The notes under the pieces are model-generated. The model saw nothing but the letters and a program-made list of their open reading frames with translations. It ran no database searches and was not told where the DNA came from. Below, one piece after another: positions 28,480-39,219 of a DNA stretch of 64,000 nt. This stretch comes from Quercus robur (lineage: Eukaryota > Streptophyta > Magnoliopsida > Fagales > Fagaceae): positions 53,463,501 to 53,527,500 of the forward strand of contig NC_065539.1 of assembly GCF_932294415.1 (NCBI RefSeq). The letters are read 5' to 3'. Every line of letters begins with the position of its first letter. The first letter of the stretch is position 1. Made by a program: the position numbers and the translations under genes.

Positions 28480-30574
28480 TGTGCTTTGGGTTGTTGTACA
28501 CTCAGGTTGGGTGTGTCGTTTTGGTGATATTCATTTTAGACTATACAAGGGTAATTTCGAGATATTGGTATATCCAGTTGATGCAGGGACTGCTATTGGT
28601 TTATATAAACCGATGTCGTTCTGTTCTCACCTTAAAAAATCATAGCCTTCTCACTTCTTAGGGCTTTTAAATTTTACTTTTATTTTTATAAGCCTTTTTC
28701 TTTTTCGTGCTGCTTGTTTAGATAATTTTCCACATTTTTTTTTATGTTTGGTAACATAAAAAAAATTAGTTAGCGGAAAACTATTTTCATTTAACAAAAA
28801 AAACCTAATAAGATAAAGCATATTTTCTATAGATTATATAGGGAGGAGGTTTATAGGGCTCAAATGACATTGGATCATGGGCTAAAATAAGCCCAATACA
28901 TGCTTATTTAAGAATAGAGCTTCCCTAAAATATCCATACCCTGGACCACGAACCAAATGGTGCATCATTATAGATCCAATGGTAAATTCACCAAGGACCC
29001 CATCCGAAGTCAAGATCTTCACCAAGTTGGCAAAGTCAATGCACCTACCAAGCTTTTGAGGATGTGCTCTTAAACTTATAAGATTATCTAAGGACACCTT
29101 CTAAACCTTCCAGATAAATCTATAGTTACCTGCTTGGCACATTCGCATTTAATTATGGATAATTGATCAAGATAAAACAAGAAACCCCAAAAGTCTTCAT
29201 TCATCATGACATTGAGGAAGAAAGAGACTGGTGGGACAAAAAGCTGTCCAACTATACAAAAACAACTCATGCTAGAGAAGAAAACATGGCAAATATAAGG
29301 AAGGATAAGGGTGAAGAAGAAGACACGAGAAATAAATGTGAGAGAGTTGATAAAAGATAAAAGTAGGTTGTTCTTAGAGAAGAGCTTGTAATGCTGTCTA
29401 AAAAAAAAAAAAAAAAAAAAAAAACCTTAATATACCTTTTTACGTATATTTTTGTGGTTTTTGTTCCAATCTCTCATTGTGGATTGTTGTTAACCCCTAA
29501 CATAAATTAATTGTGATCCTAAGTCAGGTTTAACCAGTTTTAGGCCACACGAGTTATTTTCTTGAAACCTTGAAATTTATTTTCTATAGGTTGTTTTCCC
29601 AAAAAAAAAAAAAAATGGAAAACAATCTCTCTCTCTCTCTCGTGCACAATGCATAGCTCTTATAACTCTCTCACTTCTTCTCTTCCTTTTGCTTTTTCTC
29701 TTTTCTCTCACCCTCAGTATCACTCTCTTTGGTCTCTTCTCTTCTCTCTTTTCTTCCTGTTTCTCTTCCCCTCTATAACACAATTCTATGAATTTCAATC
29801 TTGACTTTTTTTTTTCTTTAAGTAATTTTTTGGTTTGATGGATTTTAGTATGGAAAGTTGCATATGTTAATTCTCTTTTCCACATAAAAGTGAAAAAAAT
29901 AAATAAATAAAGAAGAATGAATATAGTAAAAGACAAAAATTTGGTAATATAGTGCCTATATGACTTTAAATTGCTTTTACATAGAGCAATCTTTACAGTA
30001 AATTAATAATGTTGTTACAAATAACAGTATAACGGTTCTAAAAAAAAAAAAAGTATAATGAATGATAAATTTTTAGGGGAGTTGCATTTTGTTGCCTTAT
30101 TATCATATTAATATTATGAAGTGAATTGCAATATTTTCCTCAAACTTCAACATTAAGCCATTGATTTCTTTAAACTACTGGATCAATTGTGATATCTTCC
30201 CGTCTTGTGCATGGGCTAGCGTTGTAGATACATTATGTTGAGTATTTTTCAAGTAATATATGATTGTTTTAGTCCTACAAAGTGATCAATATATATTTTT
30301 TATGTACGTTACTGTCCGTATATGAGCAAAATGAGTGGTAAAGATCATACAAATTGGACAACTAATTTTGCTTGTATATATTGTCAAAATTTTAGTTTGA
30401 AAACCAATTTCATTCTTGGTTTTTTTTTTTTAATTTTTAATATTGATTACATTTGTTTAGTTTACACAATACACATGTTTTAAATTACACAAGAAATATT
30501 AAAAAAAAAATTGTGTATACGAAACACTAGAAAATGTTCTCAAACTCATTTTCAATGTCGTTACCAAACACTGG
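28480..30574. other. Intergenic repeats, no gene
   Basis: Includes a stretch at about 28900-29160 that reads like unclassified retroelement-derived sequence, an A tract at 29401-29424 and a CT-rich low-complexity region at 29620-29770. The long minus-strand frame over the CT repeats is compositional, not a gene. Confidence 0.45.
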
Positions 30575-31292
30575 TGTAGACATCAAAATTTTATGATGTA
30601 TTCACAACCGTCTAATTGTTCATGATAAAACATTTGTGATCAAATTAATCTCCAATTGATGATGTGGACGATCAATGAATGAAATCAAGTCACGTGGCAA
30701 CATCAAATGAAGAAAGCCATATGGCAGCATCAGAAGAAAAGATCTATATGAAAAGTTCTTATTAAATAAAATACCAAATTAAATTCATAATTCAACTCTC
30801 AATAAATGCTGAGAGAAAATTCCAAATTAAATACTATTGAGTTACCTATAAATAGAAGCTTCTCATATGAGAAAAAAATGAGAACACTTAGAGAGAAAAC
30901 ACTACCGACACTGTGACAAAATAGAAAGTCATCTCTAAAATTCATAAGAATTCCATTGTTTATTAAGGCCTATTCCTACTTCTTCAAATCAAAGTAGGGA
31001 TTCTCTTTTAACCTAGTTCGAGATCAAGCTATCAGCACTCGCATTAAATCAAGCACGTTCAACTATTCATTCAACTTGGAGACATCAAAGCACGATTCAA
31101 GATCAAGCTTCATAGCCCCTTTGGATCGTTATGTTTCTTGGAAATTAAATCGGAGGAATTTATTATACTCTTTCATTGTAAAGATTTATACAGAAAATTG
31201 TACTCACATATATACAAATCAAATACAAGTTTATTATTTGTTACACTATTTCGTGATCGTGTGATTTATCTTTTACGAAAATTGTGTGTACA
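30575..31292 (+). mobile_element. Solo LTR (family uncertain), fossil
   Basis: About 720 bp beginning TGTAGACATC and ending GTGTGTACA, so it has TG...CA termini with short inverted ends. A TATA box (CTATAAATAG) lies at about 30846-30855, as expected of an LTR promoter. No primer-binding site follows and no polypurine tract precedes, so this looks like a single LTR left by recombination. I found no clear 5-bp target duplication, which suggests an old copy or an end mis-set by a few bases. The style recalls Ty3/gypsy LTRs, but this is not proven. Confidence 0.55.
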
Positions 31293-31577
31293 ATCAGAAA
31301 AAGAGATAGTTTTCTAGAAAATGCTTTCTAGAAAATGAAAAAATTTCCAAGAAAAGTTATTGTTGAAACAAACAAAGCATTATATTTGTTTGGGCTCTAG
31401 TTTCTTCTTTCTCTTTTTTTTTCTCCATTTTTTCTTTTTGGTTGAGAAATATGCAAAAAAGAAAAGAAAAAAGAACTCTCCTATGATTTTTGATTTTTGT
31501 GTAAATAATATGAGCTGAATGTACTCTCATTTTATGTGAAAATAATATGAACCTATGTTATTAAATAAGTACCTCAC

Positions 31578-33184
31578 TCTTAGGGGCGGAGGGACATATA
31601 GTCCTAGGGGGCCATGGTCCCCCAAAATTTTTGAAACCCTTATAGTATTGTATAAAAATAAATTGGGCCTCTACAAAATGTAATGATTGGCCTCTCCAAA
31701 AATTTTTATAGAGGCAAGATTACTCGTAACTTAGTTTAAATCATATCATACTAAAAGAAAAGATAACCAAGCGGTCCACCTACTTGTATTACATGCCCAA
31801 AAAACTGGAGTTTTCTAAACTATTGGATAGAAGATAGTCCCTGGTTTTAGAGTTTCAATTAGCTATGGATGTTCATCATCTTCACAGTTCATGCTCATTT
31901 TTTATTGTTGTTTTGCTTTGTTTTTGAATAATGAAAACTTATGACTTTCCTTAAAAAAATGTCACAAATGTTAGTCCAGTGTTAGTTTTTTGGGAGGAGG
32001 AAATGGAATAGAAAGGAACGAAAATAATAATTTTAGAATATTCTTTTCTTTCCTTATTTGAGAGTTTTATTCCCTTGTTTGAGAGTTTAAGGCCTTGTTT
32101 GGGAGGAGAGAATGAAATGGAATGGAAATGAATGAAAAGAATAAAGGATTTACAAATGTCTTCCTCCACTCTAATATACTACTTAATCCTTGATGTCATA
32201 TCTTGCATGTCCTTAGTTGGTTTTTTCATAAAGGATTGTACGAGCATCAACCCTAAGGGTTAGCCCGCCTTTAAGGTCTTAACTGAGAAAACCTCATTGC
32301 ATTTGCAGGGGTCAACTTTAGCATTAGCAACCCTTATTTGCATAGACATAATGTGTCCATCTCCTTCAATTCAGTCATCGGTTGTTAATGACTAAAAAGA
32401 TATGAAAATCATAATAATTTCTTTCCAATAATAAATGGTACTGTTGAATTTGAACTCATCAGCCCTTCACAGTTCACAGTGCCACATTAAAAGGAAAGTA
32501 AAGTAGGGCTTTTAGTCAATACAATTTATAAGTTATAAATAAAGACATTCCGGTTTGTATTATTTTTTGTTTAATTTCGTACCTTTTTAGTGCCTAAATA
32601 ATTGTCGATTAAATTTTCGCTAAAACTATTAAATCTTTTTGTTAATATTGGCCAAATTCAAATTGAATAAATATAGTTTTTTGTATTACACATACAAGTT
32701 TTTAAAATATTAAATTTGCATTTTAAATTGTTTTATGTTTTGGTCTTTTATCTTACTGTACATAGTATAATTATAATATGTATAAATAAAATAAAATAAA
32801 ATAAAAAGGTAAATTTCATTCACATATGATTAGGGACCAAATTGGTAAATTTTGAAAAATCTTGGATATGATTAGTATTAGCCCAAACCTTGTGGTATGT
32901 TGATGAAATTTATTCTTAATTTTTATTTTTATTTTACAAATGAAGATATCCAAACCTCTTCGAGTATTTAATTATTCTCTTAAGTATATACAGTCCTCCA
33001 TCTTACACGCACTAGGTTATTATAAGGAGAAATCCCATGGGGTAGCTCCAAAATGCTGGTAAGAGGTTTCAAATTTATGATCTCATGGATATCATGAAAC
33101 TTTAGAAATTAAAAATTTTTTTTAAAAAAATTAGTCTTATATTTGTTTGGCCTTTTCAAGAACAAATTTTTGCCCCGCCACTTA
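31578..33184 (+). mobile_element. Possible hAT (TTF-type) relic, ends only
   Basis: The left part (TAGGGGCGGAGGGACATA, then GGGGGCCATGGTCCCCC) and the right part (AAATTTTTGCCCCGCCACT) resemble the two ends of plant hAT elements with TTF-type zinc-finger transposases, whose ends read CAGGGGCGGA...GCCCCGCCACTG. No target duplication is visible, and the 1.6 kb between shows no transposase. Extent is a guess from the ends. Confidence 0.35.
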
Positions 33185-34119
33185 TTCAATGAGAGCAATT
33201 TTAGGCCAAGCCTAATTAATAACCTTTATTTGGTATAATCTAAACATGGACCAAGACCAATTAAGGATTCACAATTCAGGCACGTTAACTTCAATTGTGT
33301 GTAGTATAATTTGCCCCACTCTCCCTTAAAAGTAACTATGCATGATTTTTTAGTAGAGTTATAGTGTGTCTTTGTGTTAGAATTCATTTCCCTCTCTATT
33401 GTGCGTGTGTGTGTTTGTTTGTCAAAAAAAAGAATGGATATTGTCTCATATTTCTTAAGAGAGTGTGTTGTGTGTAGTATAACTTACCACACCCTCCCTT
33501 AAAAGTTACTATGATTTTTGAGTAGAGTTGTAGTGTGTTTTGTGTAAAAACATCTTTCCCACTCCCTTGTATGTGTGTTTGTTTCTAAAAAAAAAAAAAA
33601 AAAAAAAAGAAAGAAAGAAAGAAAAAAGAAAAAGGAAAAGGATGGTGCCATTTTTTTCAAAGACAAGACAAGTAGACAACCATTATGACCCATGGCCAAA
33701 AGTTTGAGAGAAAGATGAAAGACACAGCAAACCAACCCAAGTATTCATCCATCATTCACTTTCTCTAGAAGACAAGAGGAAATTCCAAGGAATTATTAAG
33801 CATGGTAAATGCAAGGCATCTAGCTATCAGATGGAAGAAGAGAAACGTGGGTGTATATATATATAAGTGTCTTAGCATTTAATCAAACTATTTTATTTAT
33901 CATTTCTTACTCATGAGATACTCCAAAAACCTTATAAACTAATAAAGTGATGAATTGAGCTAAGAAATTTTAAGTTGAGTAGTGTTTATTGCACATAAAT
34001 TGTATTACACAATTTTACACACGTTCTAAAAAACAACTAAAACTTAACCTAAAGTCACAATTTTTAGATAAAAATGAACCCTTTTGTATTTACGAATTAT
34101 GACACATCCTTCAAGCTTA
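33185..34119. other. Intergenic, tandemly similar GT-rich stretches
   Basis: GTGTAGTATAA-CCAC-CTCCCTTAAAAGT-ACTATG-like sequence occurs twice, near 33300 and near 33473, each followed by a GTGTGTTTGTTT tract and an A run; an old local duplication of about 170 bp. No gene seen. Confidence 0.55.
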
Positions 34120-35021
34120 TTAGAGCACTGCTATTTTAGCTTTATCAAAATACAAAAATTACTCTACAATAGTGAAGGTATAGCTAATTATTTTAGCTTT
34201 AGAGCTATAGTACGCAGCTATTTTTGGCTGCGTACTATAGCTTGAAGCTAAGCAAAAAAAATATTTTTTTATTCCCACTAGCATTGAAATAATATTTCTT
34301 CTCTTTCTTTCTCTAATTCTTTTTCTATTTCTTTTCTTTCTTTCAATTCCCATTATCCTCATCACAAACTCTCATCGATTCCCATCATCTTCATTAGAAA
34401 AAATGATTTAGCTTCACCGATTCCCATTCTCATCCACAAACTCTCACCGATTCATCAACCTCCTCATCGCCACCACCGAAACTCACGCATCATCGCCGAA
34501 ACGGTTCGTGGTTGTGCTGGCTCGTGGATTGGAGTGGTTATCACTCATGGTTCGGAGTAGGTCGTATCGGCGTGGTGGGTTTCGGCATTGGGCGCATCAG
34601 TGTGGATTGGAGTGGGTCTTTCTTGCTCGTGGGTCGGAGTGGGTTTTAGTTTTGGGTTGCTGGATTTTCGGGTTGTTGTGGTGGGTTTCGGCGTATCAAC
34701 ATGGTGGGTTTCGACGTTGGGGCGCATCGGCGTGGATCGGAGCAAGTCTTTCTTGCTCGTGGGTTGGAGTGGGTTTCGGTTTTGGGTTGCTGGATTTTCG
34801 GGTTGCTGTGGGTTTATTTTGTGGTGGTTGTGGGTTTGTATTATTTTATTATAGTAGATATATTATTTTATTGTAATGTTTATATTATTTTACTATGTTG
34901 AAAGCTACAATAAATCCACTATTACTAGATGTTTTGTAAAATGAGTATGTAAAATAAATAAAATAACTTTTTATGATACTAAATAACTAAAAAAATAGCT
35001 TCATTGCTATGGATGCGCTTA
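34120..35021. mobile_element. PIF/Harbinger-type non-autonomous element
   Basis: The element 34123-35018 (896 bp) is flanked on both sides by TTA, the 3-bp target duplication of PIF/Harbinger transposons. Its ends are imperfect inverted repeats: left GAGCACTGCTATTTTAGC, right (reversed) GCGCATCCATAGCAATGAAGC. The outer parts are AT-rich, while the core (about 34440-34830) is G-rich with a 130-bp tandem duplication (units starting at 34591 and 34721). Long open frames in the core have no transposase features. A short palindrome lies near 34207-34245 (GTACGCAGC...GCTGCGTAC). Confidence 0.7.
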
Positions 35022-35740
35022 GCTTCATCTTTCGAAGTGTCCCCCAAGAAACAAGAAACAAGCCTTTTTACAATATTACGTTATTTAAATATTAATCACA
35101 CAATCTTGGATAAAAAGGTTTGATTGCTAAAGATAAATACGTCTATATCATTCCATATTGGTGTGGGCCTTTATTTCATAGAATTTTAGGTGTACCATCA
35201 GCTTTACCCAATGCTTATATCAAAAAGAAAATTAATGATTATGACAATACGATTAGGTTTTAGGTGTACCACCAGCTTTACCCAATGTGTGTAATAGTGT
35301 TACTAAAACATCTCGGTATTGAATAGCCACGACTACAAGTGAATTGACTAGACTAGAGCAACACTTTCTATTACATTATTGCAGTCTGCAAAACGTTTTT
35401 ATTATAAAAACATCCTAGAGTGAGAATTGAGAATTTAATCTTTAGCTTTTCAAACTGTAAGTTTTAATTGGTTACTTTTTATACTATAAGATTTAATTTC
35501 ACTTAAAATAAAAAGAATTTATCTCACAGATTAAAATTTTATTTTTTATTTAGTAGAGTATAAAGTATAACCTCAAAGGTTACATTGAATACAGCTTTCA
35601 ATTTATAATATTTAATCTAATGCATAAAGTAGATCAATTTCATGTGAAGAACAATCTAAATACCTAATACACGAGAAATCAACATGAAACTAATTAGTCT
35701 TTGGAGGAATACTTTCTATATATCATATATCTCCCTCCAT
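35022..35740. other. Intergenic, 3' side of LRX
   Basis: AT-rich. TTAGGTGTACCA-CAGCTTTACCCAATG occurs twice (about 35187 and 35257). The part next to 35741 probably includes the LRX 3' UTR. Confidence 0.5.
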
Positions 35741-37045
35741 TCATGGATTAGTATAATGAGGCATTGGCGGGGGTTGTGACCGGTGCCACTTTTTTGGTGG
35801 CGGCGGCGGCGGAGGTGGCGGTGGTGGTGGTGGAGGAGGAGGAGGAGGAGGAGGAGGAGGAGGAGGTGGTGGTGGTGGTGGTGGTGGTGATGGTGGCGGT
35901 GGACTTCTAACTGAGCAGCCAAATGTACCACAGTCAACAGGATCCGCATAGAAAGAAAAACATTCCTCTGGTGACCTTTGCAATGGCCTATCTGGAATAC
36001 AATTCTTCTTGTCATCTTTGTCAGGCAGCTTCAAGCACACGGGTGGTTCACCACAGAAATAGTTATATGAGTAGGTAAAGTTCTCCAACTTAGGCAACAT
36101 GCATATACTCGGTGGAATCACACCTGACAACTTGTTATGCGCCACATCCAATTGCTCCAAGCTCTTCATTTTCCCTATTGATTCAGGCAAAGTACCAACC
36201 AACTCGTTAAAGCTCACATCAAACACTGTCACTTTGTCTAGCAACCCTATCTCTGGGGGCACACACCCTTTTAATCCACTGTTCATTAGTATAATCTCAT
36301 TCAAAGTGTCCTTCATGTTCGACAAACTCGAAGGCAAGCAACCATTAAGGTTGTTGTTGGCAAAAACAATCACTGAAACTGTAGAGTTGCCTATGTTTTC
36401 AGGTAAAGATGTTTGGAACTTGTTGTTGTTGATGAACAAAGCATCGAGTTTCAAGTCGAAAAGGCGTGAAGGGATGCTTCCTTGGAATTCATTGAATCGG
36501 ATATCAAGGAATATGAGTGAAGGAATGTAAAGAACAACTGAAGGGAATGGACCAGAAAATTGGTTATTACTAATGTCAAACTCATGGAGAAGGTGAAGGT
36601 ATCGAAAGCAATCAGGGATAGTGCCATAGAAGCGGTTGGAGTTTATGTGGAAGAAAGCAAGGTCAGTCAAGAGGCCTAGTTCTTCTGGTAGTGTACCGGC
36701 TATGTCAGCATGGTTTAGGTCTATTCCAGCCACTGTCATAACGTGAGGGTCATCTGGGGCTGGCGCACAGTACACACCAGTGTAATTGCAGACATTTGGG
36801 CCACACCAATTTAAGGTAGAGTTTTTGGGGTCAGAGGTGATTGAGTGTTTCCATGCTTGGAGGGCAGTATAAGCCTTTAGGAGTCTTGGGTTTGGGAGTG
36901 GTGGTTGTGGTGGTGGAAAGTTTGAAGCTTGGTGAGAGGGCTTGGAGAGGAATATGAGAGAGAAGATGCCCCAAAGGGCTAGAGTGAGAAGTGGGTTAGT
37001 CTTCATTTTGAAAAACATGCCATGTATTGGTATTGGGTTGTTCAT
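35741..37045 (-). CDS. Leucine-rich repeat extensin-like protein (LRX6-like)
   Basis: A single exon encodes up to 434 aa. LRX proteins sit in the cell wall, where the LRR domain binds RALF peptides and the extensin part anchors to the wall. Visible order: signal peptide (core NPLLTLALWGIFSLIFLS), N-terminal Cys cluster (NWCGPNVCNYTGVYC), about ten LRRs (for example LEQLDVAHNKLSGVIP), a Cys hinge (CFSFYADPVDCGTFGCS), and a proline run of over 35 residues ending KKWHRSQPPPMPHYTNP. The extensin part is short and lacks the S-P-P-P-P plus Tyr repeats of classic LRXs; AtLRX6 is similarly short. A TATA box (TATAAA, 37084-37079) lies only 39 bp before the first ATG, so translation may start at the Met at 37018 or 37006 instead; both keep the signal peptide. 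Intact. Confidence 0.92.
   Translation of the reverse strand: MNNPIPIHGMFFKMKTNPLLTLALWGIFSLIFLSKPSHQASNFPPPQPPLPNPRLLKAYTALQAWKHSITSDPKNSTLNWCGPNVCNYTGVYCAPAPDDPHVMTVAGIDLNHADIAGTLPEELGLLTDLAFFHINSNRFYGTIPDCFRYLHLLHEFDISNNQFSGPFPSVVLYIPSLIFLDIRFNEFQGSIPSRLFDLKLDALFINNNKFQTSLPENIGNSTVSVIVFANNNLNGCLPSSLSNMKDTLNEIILMNSGLKGCVPPEIGLLDKVTVFDVSFNELVGTLPESIGKMKSLEQLDVAHNKLSGVIPPSICMLPKLENFTYSYNYFCGEPPVCLKLPDKDDKKNCIPDRPLQRSPEECFSFYADPVDCGTFGCSVRSPPPPSPPPPPPPPPPPPPPPPPPPPPPPPPPPPPPPKKWHRSQPPPMPHYTNP
35800..35893. repeat. GGN trinucleotide repeat coding polyproline
   Basis: A nearly pure run of GGT/GGA/GGC triplets, including a block of GGA units at about 35832-35866, which reads as Pro codons of the LRX on the minus strand. 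It is likely length-variable between alleles. Confidence 0.9.
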
Positions 37046-37084
37046 TCTTGTATGATGTTTGAGGCAATTAGACCCTGATTTATA

Positions 37085-38375
37085 GAAGGGTAAAGAAGAA
37101 GTTTTGATGGTGATAGCGATTCATAGCATAAGATATGGTGTGTAAGTTAAAAAGGTTAATCAAACTTTGACAATAATATCTCAGTTTTCATTTTCCTTGT
37201 GATTATTTTGTAGGTAGAGTGGGGTATTGTAATTATTGGAGTACAGAAGTACTAATATGTTTTATATTTGAATTTGACTCATTATTAAGAAGGTGAGACG
37301 AATGTTCACATTTCACACTTCCTCTCTGTATATATTTTATAAGCTTTTCTTCTTTTGCATGGTTCACTGTAATGCACCAGCATGGCCTTTGTTTCTCGTG
37401 GAAAGTAGGAATGCAGTTTGGTAGCTGATCTTACCAAAAACACGGTTCTTAAACCTGTTTGGTTTATTATATTGGTTCAACTCAAGGCTGGATTATTCAA
37501 CAAATTAGGAGTATAACATATATTTTGCAGCTATAATAGTAATTGTAATTTTTCAAAGTGGGTCGTTTAACAAAGATATTAGATGGTGTCCCTAGTCTCA
37601 ATTCAAATAGTTTCCTAGGACCCGAGACAAGGTCATGAAAATGGCAGGCATCAGAATACAGAAGAAAAATTTGTTAGACATATATTAAATGCCGGTACTT
37701 TCAACAAAGAATTGGGAAATGAATCTTAGGTTGATTTGTCAATCACCAGATGGGACTTAATCTACTTTAGTATTTTAAGTTTTAACCAATGGGACCCCCA
37801 TGCAGTAGCTGAAGGCCTAGTGGGGGATATGTTCGGATCTTGTTTGGTTATCCGCAAGGCTCACCATCTTAAATTATGAAAGTCATGAAAAAAATATATA
37901 TTGTCATGGTTGTTGGAGATTAATAATGAGATTATGATTTCACAACAGAAATGAGCTATAATTTATTATTGTATGTCCATTATTTTTATTATTATTTTTT
38001 TTAGTCATACATTGCACCCATTGACGCAGTAAATGGTTCTAAAAATTCAGAAAAACATTTTCTATTACAACTTGGTTTTGTTTATTTCATAGTTGGTTGG
38101 ATTAAGCGTACTTTTGACGAGCAAGGAAGGCTACAATGAGAGAGTTAGCAGTCTTTTCAATCTGAACCTATCGAATTAAACCACTGACTTTGTGTGGTGT
38201 TTTGATTCTTGTGAACCCAAACCGACATTTTAAATTAACCATGGAGGCACATTGACCCGATGGAAGGTTTTAGTATTACAGCAGGCAGCTGACTTTATGT
38301 AGTGTTTTATTTTTTTTAATGTGTGCTGTGCCTCTTATTTTTTTTTGAAGCCGTGCTATGCCTCTTATTGATGAC
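37085..38375. other. Intergenic, upstream of LRX
   Basis: LRX promoter region followed by AT-rich DNA with no gene seen. A GCAGGCAGCTGA stretch near 38280 is repeated near 38378, at the start of the LINE relic. Confidence 0.5.
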
Positions 38376-38660
38376 TGCAGGCAGCTGATTTCCCAGATAG
38401 CCTAAGTCCGGATTGATCACTGCTTTCGTGAAGCAAATATGTGTGCTGGCCTCTTGGCCCGATTAGGAACTAAGCATGATAGGACTTTTGTTTTGTATAA
38501 TGATCCACCTGTGGATCTTTGGGAGCTCTTAAGCTCGGACAAAGAGGGTCTGTATCATAACAGAACCATCATTGAACATCCCTTTCCCCTTAATTCTTCG
38601 TTAATGCATTTTCCTCAAAAAAAGGAAAAAAAAAAGAAAAAGATAAAAAAAAGGACAAAC
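38376..38660 (+). mobile_element. LINE 3' end: RNase H (RVT_3) fragment plus A tail
   Basis: The frame reads CRQLISQIA, a stop, then VRIDHCFREANMCAGLLARL and GTKHDRTFVLYNDPPVDLWE, which matches the end of the RNase H-like domain of plant L1-type non-LTR elements (consensus H-x-x-REANxxADxLA). The frame closes soon after in an A-rich tail (38617-38660), as expected at a LINE 3' end. An in-frame stop and the short length make it a dead 5'-truncated copy, or a relic of an RVT_3 gene derived from one. Confidence 0.65.
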
Positions 38661-39176
38661 CTAAATACATACGTTTAAATGAACACTTTATTTATTTGTT
38701 TCTTTGTTGAAAGTTGGTTAAAGTAATCGGTAAATAAGCTTTAAAAAATCGTCCAATTGAAAAAAGAAAAAAAAAAAAGAAATGCCAACATATATATATA
38801 TATACATATCATGAAAGAAACACCTACATATACCTTTTTTTTTTTTTTTTTTTAACGAACTAAATGCTTACATATACATTCTCTTGTATTGTTCCCAAAT
38901 TTAATAAAGAGGTTCCATGAAAAAGCAAAAAGGGAGAGAGCCAATTTTGAAAACATTTGAATGTGTGTATTTTACACCATTTATTTTTTCCAAGCAAACT
39001 TTATATATACTTGAGATCATAGACTGAGTTAAGTCACCTAGCAGAGCAGGTAGACTTTAATAAGAGCTACTATGTCTCAGTTGCGTGGTCTATTCAAGCA
39101 TGCTTGAATTAACACAATTTTCTTTTTCTTGTGATCTAAAATTCAATTAATTAGAACCCACTTGAGAGTTGAAATT

Positions 39177-39219
<43 letters not shown>

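Noticed and set aside
29577-29936. Arg/Lys/Glu-rich open frame on the minus strand
   Set aside because: It is the translation of CT-rich low-complexity DNA.
34508-34901. Overlapping Trp/Gly-rich open frames in three frames
   Set aside because: They come from the G-rich tandem duplication in the core of a PIF/Harbinger-type element and match no protein family.
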